64,000 nt of DNA from Janthinobacterium sp. J1-1 (GTDB taxonomy: Bacteria > Pseudomonadota > Gammaproteobacteria > Burkholderiales > Burkholderiaceae_D), in assembly GCF_030944405.1 (NCBI RefSeq), contig NZ_CP132339.1, forward strand, positions 496,001-560,000. The letters run 5' to 3'. Positions 41,908-51,484 of the stretch are shown piece by piece. Every line of letters begins with the position of its first letter. The first letter of the stretch is position 1. The position numbers and the translations under genes are program-made. The notes beneath the pieces are model-generated. The model did no database searches and was not told where the DNA came from. It saw nothing but the letters and a program-made list of their open reading frames with translations.

Positions 41908-42936
41908 ATGCCGCTCATCGTTCCGATTCCACCTGCGCCGGAGACCACCGTGTCGATCAGCGCCGTCGCCGCCCATGCCGGCGTGTCGGTGGCGACCGTG
42001 TCGCGCGTGATGAACGAGCACAGCAGCGTGCGGGCGCCGACGCGCGACAAGGTGCTCGCTTCCGTGGCGGCGCTGGGCTACCGCATGAACCACCTGGCGC
42101 GCAGCCTGCGCACGGCCGAGAGCCGCATGCTGCTGACCATGGTGCCCGACGTCGGCAACCCGTTTTATGCGCAGATCGTGCGCGGCATCGATACGGTGGC
42201 GCGCGAGCACGGCTATTTCGTGCTGCTGTGCGACACGGGCGCCGACGAGGGCCGCGAACGCTCGTATTTCGATTTGCTGCGCATGCATCGCGCCGACGGC
42301 GCCATCTGCCTCGACCCCGATACGGTGCAGCATGCGCTGTCGCATGAATCGATCAGCCTGCCATGGGTGGCCTGCTGCGAATTCGATCCCGCCGTGGCCG
42401 TGCCCTATGTCGGCATCGACAACCACCGCGCCGCCTCCGATGCGGTCGCGCATCTGCTGGCGCAGGGGCACACGCGCATCGGCCTGATCAATTCCGACGA
42501 GCGCTATCTGTATGCGCGCCAGCGCCGGCAGGGCTACCTGGATACGCTGGCCGCCGCCGGCGTGCAGGTGCAAGCACAATGGATGCGCACCGTGCAAAGC
42601 CTGGACTACGAGGCCGGCACGCAGGCGGCGCTGGACCTGATGGCGCAGAAAGATGCGCCGAGCGCCATCTTTGCCGTCTCCGATACGCTGGCCATTGGCG
42701 TGCTGAGTGCGCTGCGCCAGCTGAACAAACGCGTACCGCAAGACGTGGCCGTGATCGGCTTCGACGATATCGCGATTGCCGCGCAAATCGATCCTGGCCT
42801 CACCACGATTGCGCAGCCGATGCGCGAACTGGGCGAGACGGCCGCGCGCTTGTTGCTGCAGCGCCTGGCCGACCCTTCCGCGCGCGTACCGGGGGTGGTG
42901 CTGCAACATAATTTGGTGTTACGGGGGAGTGCATAG
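41908..42936 (+). CDS. LacI-family transcriptional repressor
   Basis: A 342-residue LacI/GalR protein. HTH at residues ~15-35 ('SISAVAAHAGVSVATVSRVM') and hinge 'VLASVAALGYRMNHLARSL'; periplasmic-binding-protein-like sensor from ~70, ending 'VIGFDDIAIAAQIDPGLTTI'. It is the first gene of the uptake operon, and its stop shares a base with the next GTG start. The strong palindrome upstream implies repression of the whole operon until sugar binds. Confidence 0.85.
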   Translation: MPLIVPIPPAPETTVSISAVAAHAGVSVATVSRVMNEHSSVRAPTRDKVLASVAALGYRMNHLARSLRTAESRMLLTMVPDVGNPFYAQIVRGIDTVAREHGYFVLLCDTGADEGRERSYFDLLRMHRADGAICLDPDTVQHALSHESISLPWVACCEFDPAVAVPYVGIDNHRAASDAVAHLLAQGHTRIGLINSDERYLYARQRRQGYLDTLAAAGVQVQAQWMRTVQSLDYEAGTQAALDLMAQKDAPSAIFAVSDTLAIGVLSALRQLNKRVPQDVAVIGFDDIAIAAQIDPGLTTIAQPMRELGETAARLLLQRLADPSARVPGVVLQHNLVLRGSA

Positions 42937-44423
42937 TGAGCGTTGCCGTCAGATTTGAAGCGATCTGCAAGGACTTCGGTCCGGTGCGGGTATTGCATGG
43001 CGTCAGTTTTGAACTGTCGCCGGGGAGGGTGTATGGCTTGCTTGGCGAAAACGGCGCCGGCAAGTCGACCCTGATGAAAATCCTGGCCGGCTATGAAGCG
43101 GTCAGCGAAGGGCAGTTGCTGATCGATGGCCAGCCGCAGCGATTTGCCAGTTCGCGCGCGGCGGAAGCCGCCGGCATCGTGCTGATCCACCAGGAATTCA
43201 ACCTGGCCGAGCACCTGACGGTGGCGCAGAATATGTTCCTGGGCCATGAAAAAACGCGTGGCTGGCTGCTCGACGAGAAAGCCATGCACGAAGAGGCGTC
43301 GCGCTACCTGAAACAGGTGGGGCTGGAGGTGTCGCCTGCCACCAAGATCCGCGACCTGATCGTGGCGGAGAAGCAGCTGGTGGAAATCGCCAAGGCCTTG
43401 TCGCGCCGCGCCCGTTTCCTGATCATGGACGAGCCGACCGCCACCCTGACGTCGTCGGAAACCCGGCGCCTGTTCGCGGTGATGGCGCAGCTGAAAGCGG
43501 ACGGCGTGACCATCCTGTATATCTCGCACAAGCTCGATGAAGTCGAGCGCAATACGGACGAGGTGATCGTCATGCGCGATGGCCGCTTTGTCACGCGTGA
43601 GCTGACGGCCAGCCTGACGCGCCAGCAGATGGCGAATTTGATGGTGGGGCGCGAATTGTCGGACATGTTCCCGGCAAAAGTGCCGCTGGCACCAAGCGCG
43701 CCGGTACTGCTGAAGGTCGATGGCTTGTGCGTGCCCGGCTGGTCGAACAACCTGTCGTTCGAGGTGCGCGCCGGCGAAGTGCTGGGCTTTGCGGGTCTGG
43801 TGGGCGCGGGCCGCACCGAGTCCTTCGAGGCGCTGCTGGGCTTGCGTGCGCGCAGCGCCGGCACGATTCATCTGAACGGCAAACCCGTCAATATCCGCAC
43901 GCCGCGCGAGGCGATGATCAATGGCATGACCTATCTGAGCGAAGACCGCAAGGGCAAGGGCCTGCATGTCAACCTGGGCCTGCGCGAAAACCTGACCATG
44001 ATGACGATGGAGCGCTACGCGAAGCCGTGGCTGGACCTGAAAGCGGAAAAGGCGGCATTGGCCAAGGCGGTCGAGGATTTCAATATCCGCACCGGCGACC
44101 AGGGCAGCCGCGCGCGCATGCTGTCGGGCGGCAACCAGCAAAAGCTGGCGCTGGCCAAATACCTGCATTCCGATCCGCGCGTGATCGTGCTCGATGAACC
44201 GAGCCGTGGCGTGGACGTGGGCGCCAAGCGCGACATCTACTTTTTGATCCATCGCCTGGCCGCCGAAGGGCGCGCCGTGATCGTGATCTCGTCCGAATTG
44301 ATCGAACTGATCGGCCTGTGCCACCGCGTCGCGGTGATGCGTGCCGGTACTTTACAAACCACGCTCGGCGCCGAGCACCTGACCGAAGAGGAGTTGATTG
44401 CTCATGCAACCGGCACGCACTGA
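42936..44423 (+). CDS. Sugar ABC transporter ATP-binding protein
   Basis: A 495-residue double-domain CUT2 ATPase. First domain: '[19 protein letters not shown]' (about 33) and '[13 protein letters not shown]' (about 160). Second domain: degenerate '[13 protein letters not shown]' (about 285) and signature '[16 protein letters not shown]' (about 395). GTG start directly abuts the LacI gene. Energises uptake through the 44404 permease with the binding protein at 45474. The exact sugar is unknown; ribose, inositol or a similar polyol would fit the family. Confidence 0.9.
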   Translation: MSVAVRFEAICKDFGPVRVLHGVSFELSPGRVYGLLGENGAGKSTLMKILAGYEAVSEGQLLIDGQPQRFASSRAAEAAGIVLIHQEFNLAEHLTVAQNMFLGHEKTRGWLLDEKAMHEEASRYLKQVGLEVSPATKIRDLIVAEKQLVEIAKALSRRARFLIMDEPTATLTSSETRRLFAVMAQLKADGVTILYISHKLDEVERNTDEVIVMRDGRFVTRELTASLTRQQMANLMVGRELSDMFPAKVPLAPSAPVLLKVDGLCVPGWSNNLSFEVRAGEVLGFAGLVGAGRTESFEALLGLRARSAGTIHLNGKPVNIRTPREAMINGMTYLSEDRKGKGLHVNLGLRENLTMMTMERYAKPWLDLKAEKAALAKAVEDFNIRTGDQGSRARMLSGGNQQKLALAKYLHSDPRVIVLDEPSRGVDVGAKRDIYFLIHRLAAEGRAVIVISSELIELIGLCHRVAVMRAGTLQTTLGAEHLTEEELIAHATGTH

Positions 44424-45411
44424 CACCACCACCAGTTCCTTGTCCCAACTGGGCGCGCGCATCAAGGGCTTTGGTCCCGTGCTGGGCCTGATCGCCCTGT
44501 GCATCGCGGGCACCTTGCTCAACGGCGACTTCGCCACCATCGACAACCTGATGAACGTGCTCACGCGCACGGCCTTTATCGGCATTATCGCCGTCGGCAT
44601 GACCTTCGTGATTATCTCGGGCGGCATCGATCTGTCGGTCGGCTCGATGGCGGCCCTGATCGCCGGCTGCATGATCTATTTCATGAACCAGCTGGCGATG
44701 GGCATGGGCGGCGACCTGGCGCCGATCACCATGCTGGTATTGGGAATCGGCATGGCGCTGGTGCTGGGCGCCGGCTTTGGCCTGATGCATGGCTTGTTGA
44801 TCAGCAAGGGCAATATCGAGCCGTTTATCGTGACCCTGGGCACGCTCGGCATCTTCCGCGCGGTGCTCACTTACCTGGCCGACGGCGGCGCGCTGACGCT
44901 GGACTCGACCCTGTCCGACCTGTACAGCCCCGTCTACTACACCAGCGTGCTGGGTGCGCCGATTCCGATCTGGATCTTTCTGTTCGTGGCGGCGGCCGGC
45001 GCCATCATCCTCAACCGCACCACGTTTGGCCGCCATGTGCAGGCCATCGGTTCCAACGAGCAGGTGGCGCGCTATGCGGCCATCAATGTCGACCGCGTCA
45101 AGATCGCCACCTATATGCTGCTTGGCGTGTGCGTCGGCATCGCCACGGTGCTGTATGTGCCGCGCCTGGGTTCGGCCACGCCGACCACGGGCCTGTTGTG
45201 GGAACTCGAAGCGATCGCCGCCGTCGTGGTGGGCGGCACGGCCCTGAAGGGCGGCGAGGGCCGCATCGTCGGCACCGTGATCGGCGCCATCCTGCTGTCC
45301 GTGATCAGCAATATCCTGAATTTGACCAGCATTATCAGTGTCTACCTGAATGCCGCAGTGCAAGGTGTGGTGATTATCGCCGTCGCCTTCCTGCAGCGAG
45401 GCCGCAAATAA
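44404..45411 (+). CDS. Sugar ABC transporter permease
   Basis: A 335-residue CUT2 permease with about nine hydrophobic helices. Family blocks: '[21 protein letters not shown]' (split; about 65), '[18 protein letters not shown]' (about 218) and '[17 protein letters not shown]' (about 265). The ATG at 44404 overlaps the end of the ATPase gene by 20 nt. Only one permease is present, so the channel is presumably a homodimer, unlike the YtfT/YjfF pair at 27.8 kb. Confidence 0.9.
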   Translation: MQPARTDTTTSSLSQLGARIKGFGPVLGLIALCIAGTLLNGDFATIDNLMNVLTRTAFIGIIAVGMTFVIISGGIDLSVGSMAALIAGCMIYFMNQLAMGMGGDLAPITMLVLGIGMALVLGAGFGLMHGLLISKGNIEPFIVTLGTLGIFRAVLTYLADGGALTLDSTLSDLYSPVYYTSVLGAPIPIWIFLFVAAAGAIILNRTTFGRHVQAIGSNEQVARYAAINVDRVKIATYMLLGVCVGIATVLYVPRLGSATPTTGLLWELEAIAAVVVGGTALKGGEGRIVGTVIGAILLSVISNILNLTSIISVYLNAAVQGVVIIAVAFLQRGRK

Positions 45412-45432
45412 AAACACAGCGGCGTTCTGAAA

Positions 45433-45452
45433 GGGCGGCCCGCAGGCCGTCC
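45433..45452 (+). repeat. Intercistronic hairpin before the binding-protein gene
   Basis: gggcggcc (45433-45440) pairs with ggccgtcc (45445-45452) across a 4-nt loop, with no T-tract. Probably an mRNA processing or stability element. Confidence 0.5.
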
Positions 45453-45473
45453 ATAACCTTGGAGGAGAGCAGC

Positions 45474-46439
45474 ATGAAAAGCTTTATTCGTGTAGCAGGG
45501 ATGGCGGTACTGGTGATGCAGGCATGGGCCGTGCCGATGGCGGCGCAGGCCGCCGAAAAACTGGTGGTGGGCGTGGCGATTCCGACCGCCACCCACAGCT
45601 TTACGTCGGGCATCGTGTGGTGGGCCAACCAGGCCAAGGCCGAGCTGGAAAAAGCCCATCCTGGCGTGAAGGTCATCGTCAAGACGGCCGCCACCGCGCC
45701 CGAGCAGGCGAACCAGTTGCAGGACATGTTGACGGTCAACAAGATCAACACCCTGGTGATTTTCCCGATCGAATCGGCCTCGCTCACGCAGCCGGTGGCG
45801 CAGGTGAAAAACAAGGGCGTCTACGTGACCGTGGTCGACCGTGGCCTGACCAACAAGGAATCGCAGGACGCGTATATCGCCGGCGACAACACGGCTTTCG
45901 GCAAGTTGCCGGCCGAATACCTGGCGAAAAGCCTGAACGGCAAGGGCAATATCGTGGTGCTGCGCGGCATGCCGACCACGCTCGACAACGAGCGCTTCGA
46001 CGCCTTCAACGCGGTCATGAAGGGCCACCCGGAGATCAAGATTCTCGATGCCAAATATGGCAACTGGAACCGCGACGATGCCTTCAAGGTCATGCAGGAT
46101 TATCTGACCCGCTTCAAGCAGATCGACGCCGTCTGGGCGGCCGATGACGACATGGCGATCGGCGTGCAGAAAGCCATCGCGCAAGCCAAGCGCACCGATA
46201 TCAAGCAGGTATTCGGCGGCGCCGGCGCCAAGGGCGCGGTGAAGAAGATCATGGACGGCTCCGACCCGCAGATCGTCGCCAACGTGTCGTACTCGCCGAA
46301 GTTCATGTACGACGCCATCAAGCTGACCACGGAAGCGCGGTTGAAAGGCGAAAAACTGCCGGCCAACACGATCATCCCATCGGTGCTGATCACGCGCGAG
46401 AATGCCAAAGAGTTTTACTTTCCAAAGTCGCCGTTTTAA
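45474..46439 (+). CDS. Sugar ABC transporter substrate-binding protein
   Basis: A 321-residue periplasmic protein of the PBP class 1 (ribose-binding-like) type. Signal peptide with cleavage after AQA (about residue 26); the mature part begins 'AEKLVVGVAIPTATHSFTSG'. Ligand-region blocks 'NKINTLVIFPIESASLTQPV' (about 85) and 'DAVWAADDDMAIGVQKA' (about 220). Start has ggaggag 8 nt upstream, a stronger site than the neighbours, consistent with the need for high expression. Confidence 0.9.
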   Translation: MKSFIRVAGMAVLVMQAWAVPMAAQAAEKLVVGVAIPTATHSFTSGIVWWANQAKAELEKAHPGVKVIVKTAATAPEQANQLQDMLTVNKINTLVIFPIESASLTQPVAQVKNKGVYVTVVDRGLTNKESQDAYIAGDNTAFGKLPAEYLAKSLNGKGNIVVLRGMPTTLDNERFDAFNAVMKGHPEIKILDAKYGNWNRDDAFKVMQDYLTRFKQIDAVWAADDDMAIGVQKAIAQAKRTDIKQVFGGAGAKGAVKKIMDGSDPQIVANVSYSPKFMYDAIKLTTEARLKGEKLPANTIIPSVLITRENAKEFYFPKSPF

Positions 46440-46449
46440 TCTGATATTT

Positions 46450-46470
46450 CCCCGGAGCGAGCCTCCGGGG
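46450..46470 (+). repeat. Intercistronic hairpin after the binding-protein gene
   Basis: ccccggag (46450-46457) and ctccgggg (46463-46470) form a perfect 8-bp stem with a 5-nt loop and no T-tract. With the hairpin at 45433 it brackets the binding-protein gene. Confidence 0.6.
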
Positions 46471-46484
46471 TGGAAAGGAGCAGC

Positions 46485-47546
46485 ATGAAAACCATCCAGG
46501 GCCCGGCCATTTTCCTGGCCCAGTTTCTCGGCGACGAGCCGCCGTTCGATACGCTCGAGCACCTGGCGCAGTGGGCGGCCGGCCTTGGCTACAAGGGCTT
46601 GCAGTTGCCGACCGCGCCGCGTCTGTTCGACCTGGAGCAGGCGGCCGCCAGCCAGCAGTATTGCGACGATGTGATCGCGCTGCTGGCCAGGTACGGCTTG
46701 CAGGTGACGGAATTGTCGACCCATCTGCAGGGCCAGCTGATCGCGGTGCACCCCGCCTACGATGCGCTGTTCGACGGCTTTGCGCCCGAGCATGTGAAAG
46801 GTGATCCGGCCGCGCGCACGGCCTGGGCCACGCAGCAGTTGCTGTGGGCCGCGACCGCTTCGCAGCGCCTGGGTTTGAAAGCGCATGTGACGTTTTCCGG
46901 CGCGCTGGCCTGGCCGTATCTGTATCCGTGGCCACAGCGCCCGGGCGGCCTGGTGGAAACGGCGTTTGCCGAGCTGGCCAAGCGCTGGCTGCCGATCCTC
47001 GATGCGTTTGACGCGGCCGGCGTCGACGTTTGTTATGAGCTGCATCCGGGCGAAGACCTGCATGACGGCGTGACGTTCGAGCGCTTTCTCGCTGCCGTCA
47101 AGCAGCATCCGCGCGCCTCGATTTTGTACGACCCCAGTCACTTCGTGCTGCAGCAGCTCGACTACCTGGCCTTTATCGACATCTATCACGAGCGCATCAA
47201 GGCCTTCCATGTAAAAGATGCCGAGTTCCGTCCGAACGGCCGGCAAGGCGTATATGGCGGCTACGGCGACTGGCAGGACCGGGCCGGGCGCTTCCGCTCG
47301 CTGGGCGACGGCCAGATCGATTTCAAGGCCATCTTTTCAAAGATGGCGCAGTACGGTTTTCCCGGCTGGGCGGTGCTGGAATGGGAGTGCTGCCTGAAGC
47401 ATCCGGAAGACGGTGCGGCCGAAGGCGCGCGCTTTATCCGCGACCATATTATCCGTGTGGCGGAACACGCCTTCGATGATTTCGCCGGCAGCGCGGTCGA
47501 CCAGCATCAGATCAACAACTTGCTGGGCTTGAAACAGGGAGACTGA
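46485..47546 (+). CDS. Sugar phosphate isomerase/epimerase (xylose isomerase-like TIM barrel)
   Basis: A 353-residue AP-endonuclease-2/TIM-barrel protein. Visible metal-site blocks: 'VTELSTHLQGQLIAVHP' (about 75), 'VDVCYELHPGEDLHDG' (about 185), 'ASILYDPSHFVLQQLDYL' (about 212) and 'IKAFHVKDAEFRPNGRQG' (about 240), with the Glu, Asp, His residues expected of the family. Probably an isomerase or dehydratase acting on a keto-sugar or keto-inositol made by the next enzyme. Start is the ATG with aaaggag 5 nt upstream. The stop is one base from the following ATG. Confidence 0.8.
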   Translation: MKTIQGPAIFLAQFLGDEPPFDTLEHLAQWAAGLGYKGLQLPTAPRLFDLEQAAASQQYCDDVIALLARYGLQVTELSTHLQGQLIAVHPAYDALFDGFAPEHVKGDPAARTAWATQQLLWAATASQRLGLKAHVTFSGALAWPYLYPWPQRPGGLVETAFAELAKRWLPILDAFDAAGVDVCYELHPGEDLHDGVTFERFLAAVKQHPRASILYDPSHFVLQQLDYLAFIDIYHERIKAFHVKDAEFRPNGRQGVYGGYGDWQDRAGRFRSLGDGQIDFKAIFSKMAQYGFPGWAVLEWECCLKHPEDGAAEGARFIRDHIIRVAEHAFDDFAGSAVDQHQINNLLGLKQGD

Positions 47547-47547
47547 G

Positions 47548-48696
47548 ATGCAGCGCAGAATACGGCTGGGCATGGTAGGGGGCGGGCAGGGCGCGTTTAT
47601 CGGCGCCGTGCACCGGATTGCGGCGCGCATCGACGATCAATATGAGCTGGTGGCGGGCGCCCTGTCGTCCGATCCGGTACGTGCGCGAGAGAGTGGCCAG
47701 GCGCTGCATATCGCGCCCGAGCGCAGCTACAGCGATTACCGCGCCATGGCGCAGGCCGAGGCCGCGCGTGCCGACGGCATCGAGGCGGTGGCCATCGTCA
47801 CGCCGAATTACCTGCACGCGCCGGTCGCCACGGCGTTCCTGGAAGCGGGCATTCACGTGATCTGCGACAAGCCGCTGGCCATTTCGCTGGCGGAAGGCAA
47901 GGCCCTGGCGGCGCTGGCGCAAGAAAAAAACCTGCTGTTTGCCCTGACCCACACCTACAGCGGCTATCCGCTGCTGCGCCATGCGAAAGCCATGGTCGAG
48001 GCGGGCGAGATTGGCGAACTGCGCCTGGTGCAGGTCGAGTATTCGCAGGACTGGCTGGCCGAGGCGATTGTTGCCGGCGGCATGGGGGAGGGCAACTGGC
48101 ATAACGACCCGTCAAAAGCGGGCCCGGGCGGCACCTTGCTCGACGTCGGCGTGCATGCCTATCACATGGCACAGTTCGTCAGCGGACAGACGCCGCAGCA
48201 ACTGCTGGCCGAACTGTCGACTTTTGTTCCAGACCGCACCCTGGACGACCATGTGCAGGTGATGCTGCGCTATGCGAACGGCGCCAGGGGCACCTTGTGG
48301 GCCAGCCAGGTGGCGACCGGGTGCGAAAACACGGTGCGCCTGCGCCTGTTCGGCAGCAAGGCCCAGCTCGACTTCGACCAGGAACAGCCGAACGCACTGT
48401 GGTTCACGCCGCAGGGCGGCAACCGCCAGCTGCTGCGTCCGGGCCGGGTCAATAGCGCCGCCGCGCAGCACGCCACGCGCGTGCCGGCCGGCCATCCGGA
48501 AGGCTACCTGGAAGCGTTTGCCCAGCTGTATCTGGATGCCGCGCTCACCATCCGCGCGCTGCAAGCGGGCGAGGCGATTCCCGCGGCGGCGCGGTCACTG
48601 CCGACGGTGATCGATGGCGTGGCGGGCCTGGTGTTTGCCGAAGCCGTGCTGCGCAGCCATGCGGCGGGCGCGCAGTGGACCTCCTTGGAAGGTTGA
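47548..48696 (+). CDS. Gfo/Idh/MocA-family oxidoreductase
   Basis: A 382-residue NAD(P)-dependent sugar dehydrogenase. Rossmann site 'LGMVGGGQGAFIGAVHRIA' (about 7-25), the family signature 'VICDKPLAISLAEGKALA' (Lys of EKP-like motif, about 108), and C-terminal domain with 'GPGGTLLDVGVHAYHMAQF' (about 192) including the usual Asp and His. With the isomerase it forms an oxidation-isomerisation pair often seen in inositol or disaccharide (3-keto) catabolism. The substrate cannot be deduced from sequence alone. Confidence 0.85.
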   Translation: MQRRIRLGMVGGGQGAFIGAVHRIAARIDDQYELVAGALSSDPVRARESGQALHIAPERSYSDYRAMAQAEAARADGIEAVAIVTPNYLHAPVATAFLEAGIHVICDKPLAISLAEGKALAALAQEKNLLFALTHTYSGYPLLRHAKAMVEAGEIGELRLVQVEYSQDWLAEAIVAGGMGEGNWHNDPSKAGPGGTLLDVGVHAYHMAQFVSGQTPQQLLAELSTFVPDRTLDDHVQVMLRYANGARGTLWASQVATGCENTVRLRLFGSKAQLDFDQEQPNALWFTPQGGNRQLLRPGRVNSAAAQHATRVPAGHPEGYLEAFAQLYLDAALTIRALQAGEAIPAAARSLPTVIDGVAGLVFAEAVLRSHAAGAQWTSLEG

Positions 48697-48714
48697 GACT
48701 GCTACACTGGGCGC

Positions 48715-49008
48715 ATGCCTACCGTTACCATCCTCCCGCAGGGCTGGCAGTTTCCCGCCAGCCTGGACACCACCCTGCTGGCCGCCGCCGAACTGGCCGG
48801 CATCCGCCTGCTCAGTTCCTGCCGCAATGGTACGTGCCGCACCTGCCTGTGCCATATGCCGCAAGGCAAGGTGCGCTACACGGTGGACTGGCCCGGCGTC
48901 AGCCCTGACGAGCGCCTGGACGGCTATATTTTGCCTTGCGTGGCGGTGGCGGAAAGCGATGTCACCCTGCAGGCGCGGGCGGTGCGCCTCAGGCCTGACC
49001 ACCCTTGA
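48715..49008 (+). CDS. 2Fe-2S plant-type ferredoxin
   Basis: A 97-residue [2Fe-2S] ferredoxin. Cluster ligands are in 'LLSSCRNGTCRTCLCHMPQG' (C-x4-C-x2-C, residues ~36-44) and a fourth Cys in 'YILPCVAVAESD' (~74). The protein carries electrons to an unknown oxygenase or reductase; no partner enzyme is adjacent. It converges on the 48989 gene, with 20 bp of coding overlap. A short gap from the sugar operon (18 bp) means co-transcription is possible. Confidence 0.85.
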   Translation: MPTVTILPQGWQFPASLDTTLLAAAELAGIRLLSSCRNGTCRTCLCHMPQGKVRYTVDWPGVSPDERLDGYILPCVAVAESDVTLQARAVRLRPDHP

Positions 49009-49297
49009 GCCGCTGCAGCAGCGCTTCCACGCTATCGCCCACCGGCAAGCCGTGGCGGCGCAGCAACTGAACGTGCAGCACCAGGTTTTCCAGCACCAGC
49101 TTGGCCGCCACGGCCAGCAGGGCCAGGTTGCGGTCTTCCGGCGTAAAGCTTTCCATGGCGTCGGCCATCTCGCACAGATGGTTGGCGATCAGGCCGCGCA
49201 ACTCCTGCTCGTTGAACGGCAGGTCGGCGAAGTCGATCGGGTCGGCCACTTCCACTTCCTGCATCAACACGGCGAGCTGTTCTGGTGTAATGCTCAT
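48989..49297 (-). CDS. Small helical protein, function unknown
   Basis: A 102-residue acidic, probably all-alpha protein. 'TPEQLAVLMQEVEVADPIDF' and 'LALLAVAAKLVLENLVLHVQ' are the longest helices. Start at the ATG 49297; a longer frame from TTG 49423 lies inside the TetR gene and was not used. It is 10 bp downstream of the tetR stop on the same strand, so likely co-transcribed. No family recognised. Confidence 0.6.
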   Translation of the reverse strand: MSITPEQLAVLMQEVEVADPIDFADLPFNEQELRGLIANHLCEMADAMESFTPEDRNLALLAVAAKLVLENLVLHVQLLRRHGLPVGDSVEALLQRLKGGQA

Positions 49298-49307
49298 GGC
49301 AGGTCCC

Positions 49308-49922
49308 TTATTTGCTGACGCTGTAATAACAGAGAAACATGTCGACGGCGAGCGCGCCCACTTCGCGCTGGCGCTCCGGGGCCAGCAGTGGCTCGCCCAG
49401 GGTGATCTGCGGCCAGAAGGCAAAGGTTTTCAGGGGCGACATCAACAGGTGCGCCACTTCCAGCGTCTCGCCCGCCTTGATGCGGCCGTCCTGCTGGGCC
49501 GCGCGGATCCAGATATTCAGGCCGGTTTCCTTTTCATTCAGGCGCGCCACCATGGCCTGGGCGCGCGCCGGCGAATGGATGGTCTCGCCAAACACCACGC
49601 GCGCCAGGTCGATGAACGCCGGGTCGCACAGCAACACCATTTTCTGTTCGACCAGTGCCAGTACCTGCGGCCGCAGCGGCTGGTCCGCCATATAGGGCAC
49701 GGCTGGCTGGGCCACGCTGCTTTCCCACATGCGCTGCAGGATTTCCGAGAACAGTTCGTCCTTGCTGGGGAAATGGTTGTACACGGTGCGCTTGGAAACA
49801 GCGGCCGTGGCGGCAATCTTGTCCATGCTGGTCGCATCAAAACCGTGCTCGCGAAACTCGGCGATAGCGGCATCGACGATGTCGACGCGCTTGCGGTCGG
49901 TCAAGCGTTGCGGTGAGGCCAT
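49308..49922 (-). CDS. TetR/AcrR-family repressor
   Basis: A 204-residue TetR regulator. The start at 49922 has aaggag 9 nt upstream; an ATG at 49946 is less likely. HTH at residues ~15-60: 'VDIVDAAIAEFREHGFDATS' and 'IAATAAVSKRTVYNHFPSKDELF'. The C-terminal domain has the AefR-like layout. Divergent from the metallo-hydrolase gene, with a 15-bp palindrome in the gap, so it probably represses both. Confidence 0.85.
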   Translation of the reverse strand: MASPQRLTDRKRVDIVDAAIAEFREHGFDATSMDKIAATAAVSKRTVYNHFPSKDELFSEILQRMWESSVAQPAVPYMADQPLRPQVLALVEQKMVLLCDPAFIDLARVVFGETIHSPARAQAMVARLNEKETGLNIWIRAAQQDGRIKAGETLEVAHLLMSPLKTFAFWPQITLGEPLLAPERQREVGALAVDMFLCYYSVSK

Positions 49923-49984
49923 GGCTGAAATCTCCTTTGAAAACAATATTTTACACCTCCTGGTTTACTTTGCCTGAAATTGGA

Positions 49985-49999
49985 ACTACACTGTGTAGT
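49985..49999. promoter_or_regulatory. TetR operator palindrome
   Basis: actacactgtgtagt: perfect 7+1+7 palindrome between the divergent tetR and hydrolase genes, 63 bp from one start and 37 bp from the other. Matches the type of site bound by TetR/AcrR dimers. Confidence 0.75.
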
Positions 50000-50035
50000 G
50001 TAAATTTTCCTTGTATTTGACACGACGGGCCGCAT

Positions 50036-51127
50036 ATGTCCTTGCATCACATTATCTTTCTGGGAGTCTTGATGAGCATCAGTTCTTGCACTTTGCGCGC
50101 CGCGCCTGCCGAGCCTGCCGCACCGACCGTCTTGCAACGTGTAGACGGCAAGTTCCGCAATCCGGTCACCATGCAAAAATTGGGTGGACTCGATACCATG
50201 AAGCTGATGTGGGCCTTTGCCGTCGGCAAACCGGCCAGCACGGTGCCGACCAAGGCGGTGCCGGTCCTGGCCCTGACCCGGGCCCAGTTGCTGGCGGCGC
50301 CCGACGATACCCTGTTTCGCCTCGGTCATTCGACCTTGTTGCTGAAGCTTGACGGCCATTTCTTCCTGACCGATCCGGTGTTTTCCGAACGTGCTTCGCC
50401 GGTGCAATGGGCCGGGCCGAAGCGCTTCCACCAGCCGCCGATCAGCATCGATGAATTGCCACCGATCAAGGCCGTCATCCTGTCGCACGACCATTACGAC
50501 CATCTAGATCATGCGGCCGTGCTGGCGCTGGCGGCCAAGACCGAGCATTTCCTCACGCCGCTGGGCGTGGGCGATACCCTGGTGGAATGGGGTGTGCCCA
50601 AGGCCAAGGTGCAGCAGTTTGACTGGTGGCAGGGCGTGACCATCGACGGTGTGCGCCTGGTGGCGACGCCGTCGCAGCATTTCTCGGGACGCGGCTTATT
50701 TGACGGCAACAAGACCCTGTGGGCTTCGTGGGTGATCGAGGCGCCGCAACTGCGCGTGTTTTTCAGTGGCGACTCCGGCTATTTCGATGGCTTCAAGCAG
50801 ATCGGCGAAAAATATGGACCCTTCGACGTGACGATGATCGAAACGGGCGCCTATGACAAGCTGTGGCCGGATGTGCACATGCAGCCCGAACAGACTTTGC
50901 AGGCGCACCTGGATCTGAAAGGCAAGTGGCTGATGCCGGTGCATAACGGCACCTTTGACCTGGGACTGCATGCCTGGCATGAGCCGTTCGACCGCATCGC
51001 GGCGCTGGCCGCCAAGCGCGGCGTCGACCTGGCCACGCCGCGGATGGGCGAAGCCGTCAACTTGCGCCAGCCGCAGCGCGGCGAGAAATGGTGGCTGACG
51101 GTGGTGGAACAGGAAATGGCCGATTGA
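50036..51127 (+). CDS. MBL-fold metallo-hydrolase, RomA/NAPE-PLD-like
   Basis: A 363-residue metallo-beta-lactamase-fold protein with an N-terminal hydrophobic signal or lipoprotein-like segment ('HHIIFLGVLMSISSC', residues 3-17). Zinc motif 'VILSHDHYDHLDH' (H-x-H-x-D-H) near 148, 'VRLVATPSQHFSGRG' near 206 and 'RVFFSGDSGYFDGFK' near 238 with the third-metal Asp. Members hydrolyse N-acyl phospholipids or act in the outer membrane. Divergent from TetR, so expression likely responds to a small molecule. Confidence 0.8.
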   Translation: MSLHHIIFLGVLMSISSCTLRAAPAEPAAPTVLQRVDGKFRNPVTMQKLGGLDTMKLMWAFAVGKPASTVPTKAVPVLALTRAQLLAAPDDTLFRLGHSTLLLKLDGHFFLTDPVFSERASPVQWAGPKRFHQPPISIDELPPIKAVILSHDHYDHLDHAAVLALAAKTEHFLTPLGVGDTLVEWGVPKAKVQQFDWWQGVTIDGVRLVATPSQHFSGRGLFDGNKTLWASWVIEAPQLRVFFSGDSGYFDGFKQIGEKYGPFDVTMIETGAYDKLWPDVHMQPEQTLQAHLDLKGKWLMPVHNGTFDLGLHAWHEPFDRIAALAAKRGVDLATPRMGEAVNLRQPQRGEKWWLTVVEQEMAD

Positions 51128-51139
51128 TCCGCAACCACC

Positions 51140-51484
51140 TCATGCCGTTACATTGATCAGGCGGCCGATCGACTGTCCGAAACTGTTCAGCTGAGGCTGC
51201 AATGGCTGGGCGCTATTGGGACCGAGTTGCTGCGGCACCGCCACCTTGATCGCCTGGTCCAGCTGCGGCACCTTGATCGGCTCGGCGCTGCTGGCCTGCG
51301 CCTGCTGGCTGCTGCGCTGGGTATCGCTGAGCTGCTCTTTTTCCTTGATCAGCTGGCGGCGGCTGTCTGCCAGTTGCTCGCTGTCGCGCTGCACCTGGTT
51401 CTGGCCTTGTTCGACCCGCCGTTGCGCCGTTGCCAGGCTGGCCTGCAGGGAATTGATGGAAGAGAGGGAGGCCACAATAGTCAC
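51140..51484 (-). CDS. Small coiled-coil protein, function unknown
   Basis: A 114-residue protein. Residues 8-65 are one continuous Gln/Glu/Arg-rich amphipathic helix ('ATAQRRVEQGQNQVQRDSEQ'), followed by a Pro-rich tail. No motif recognised. It converges with the metallo-hydrolase gene (12 bp apart). Length and composition suggest a structural or FlxA-like protein, but that is weak. Confidence 0.5.
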   Translation of the reverse strand: MTIVASLSSINSLQASLATAQRRVEQGQNQVQRDSEQLADSRRQLIKEKEQLSDTQRSSQQAQASSAEPIKVPQLDQAIKVAVPQQLGPNSAQPLQPQLNSFGQSIGRLINVTA

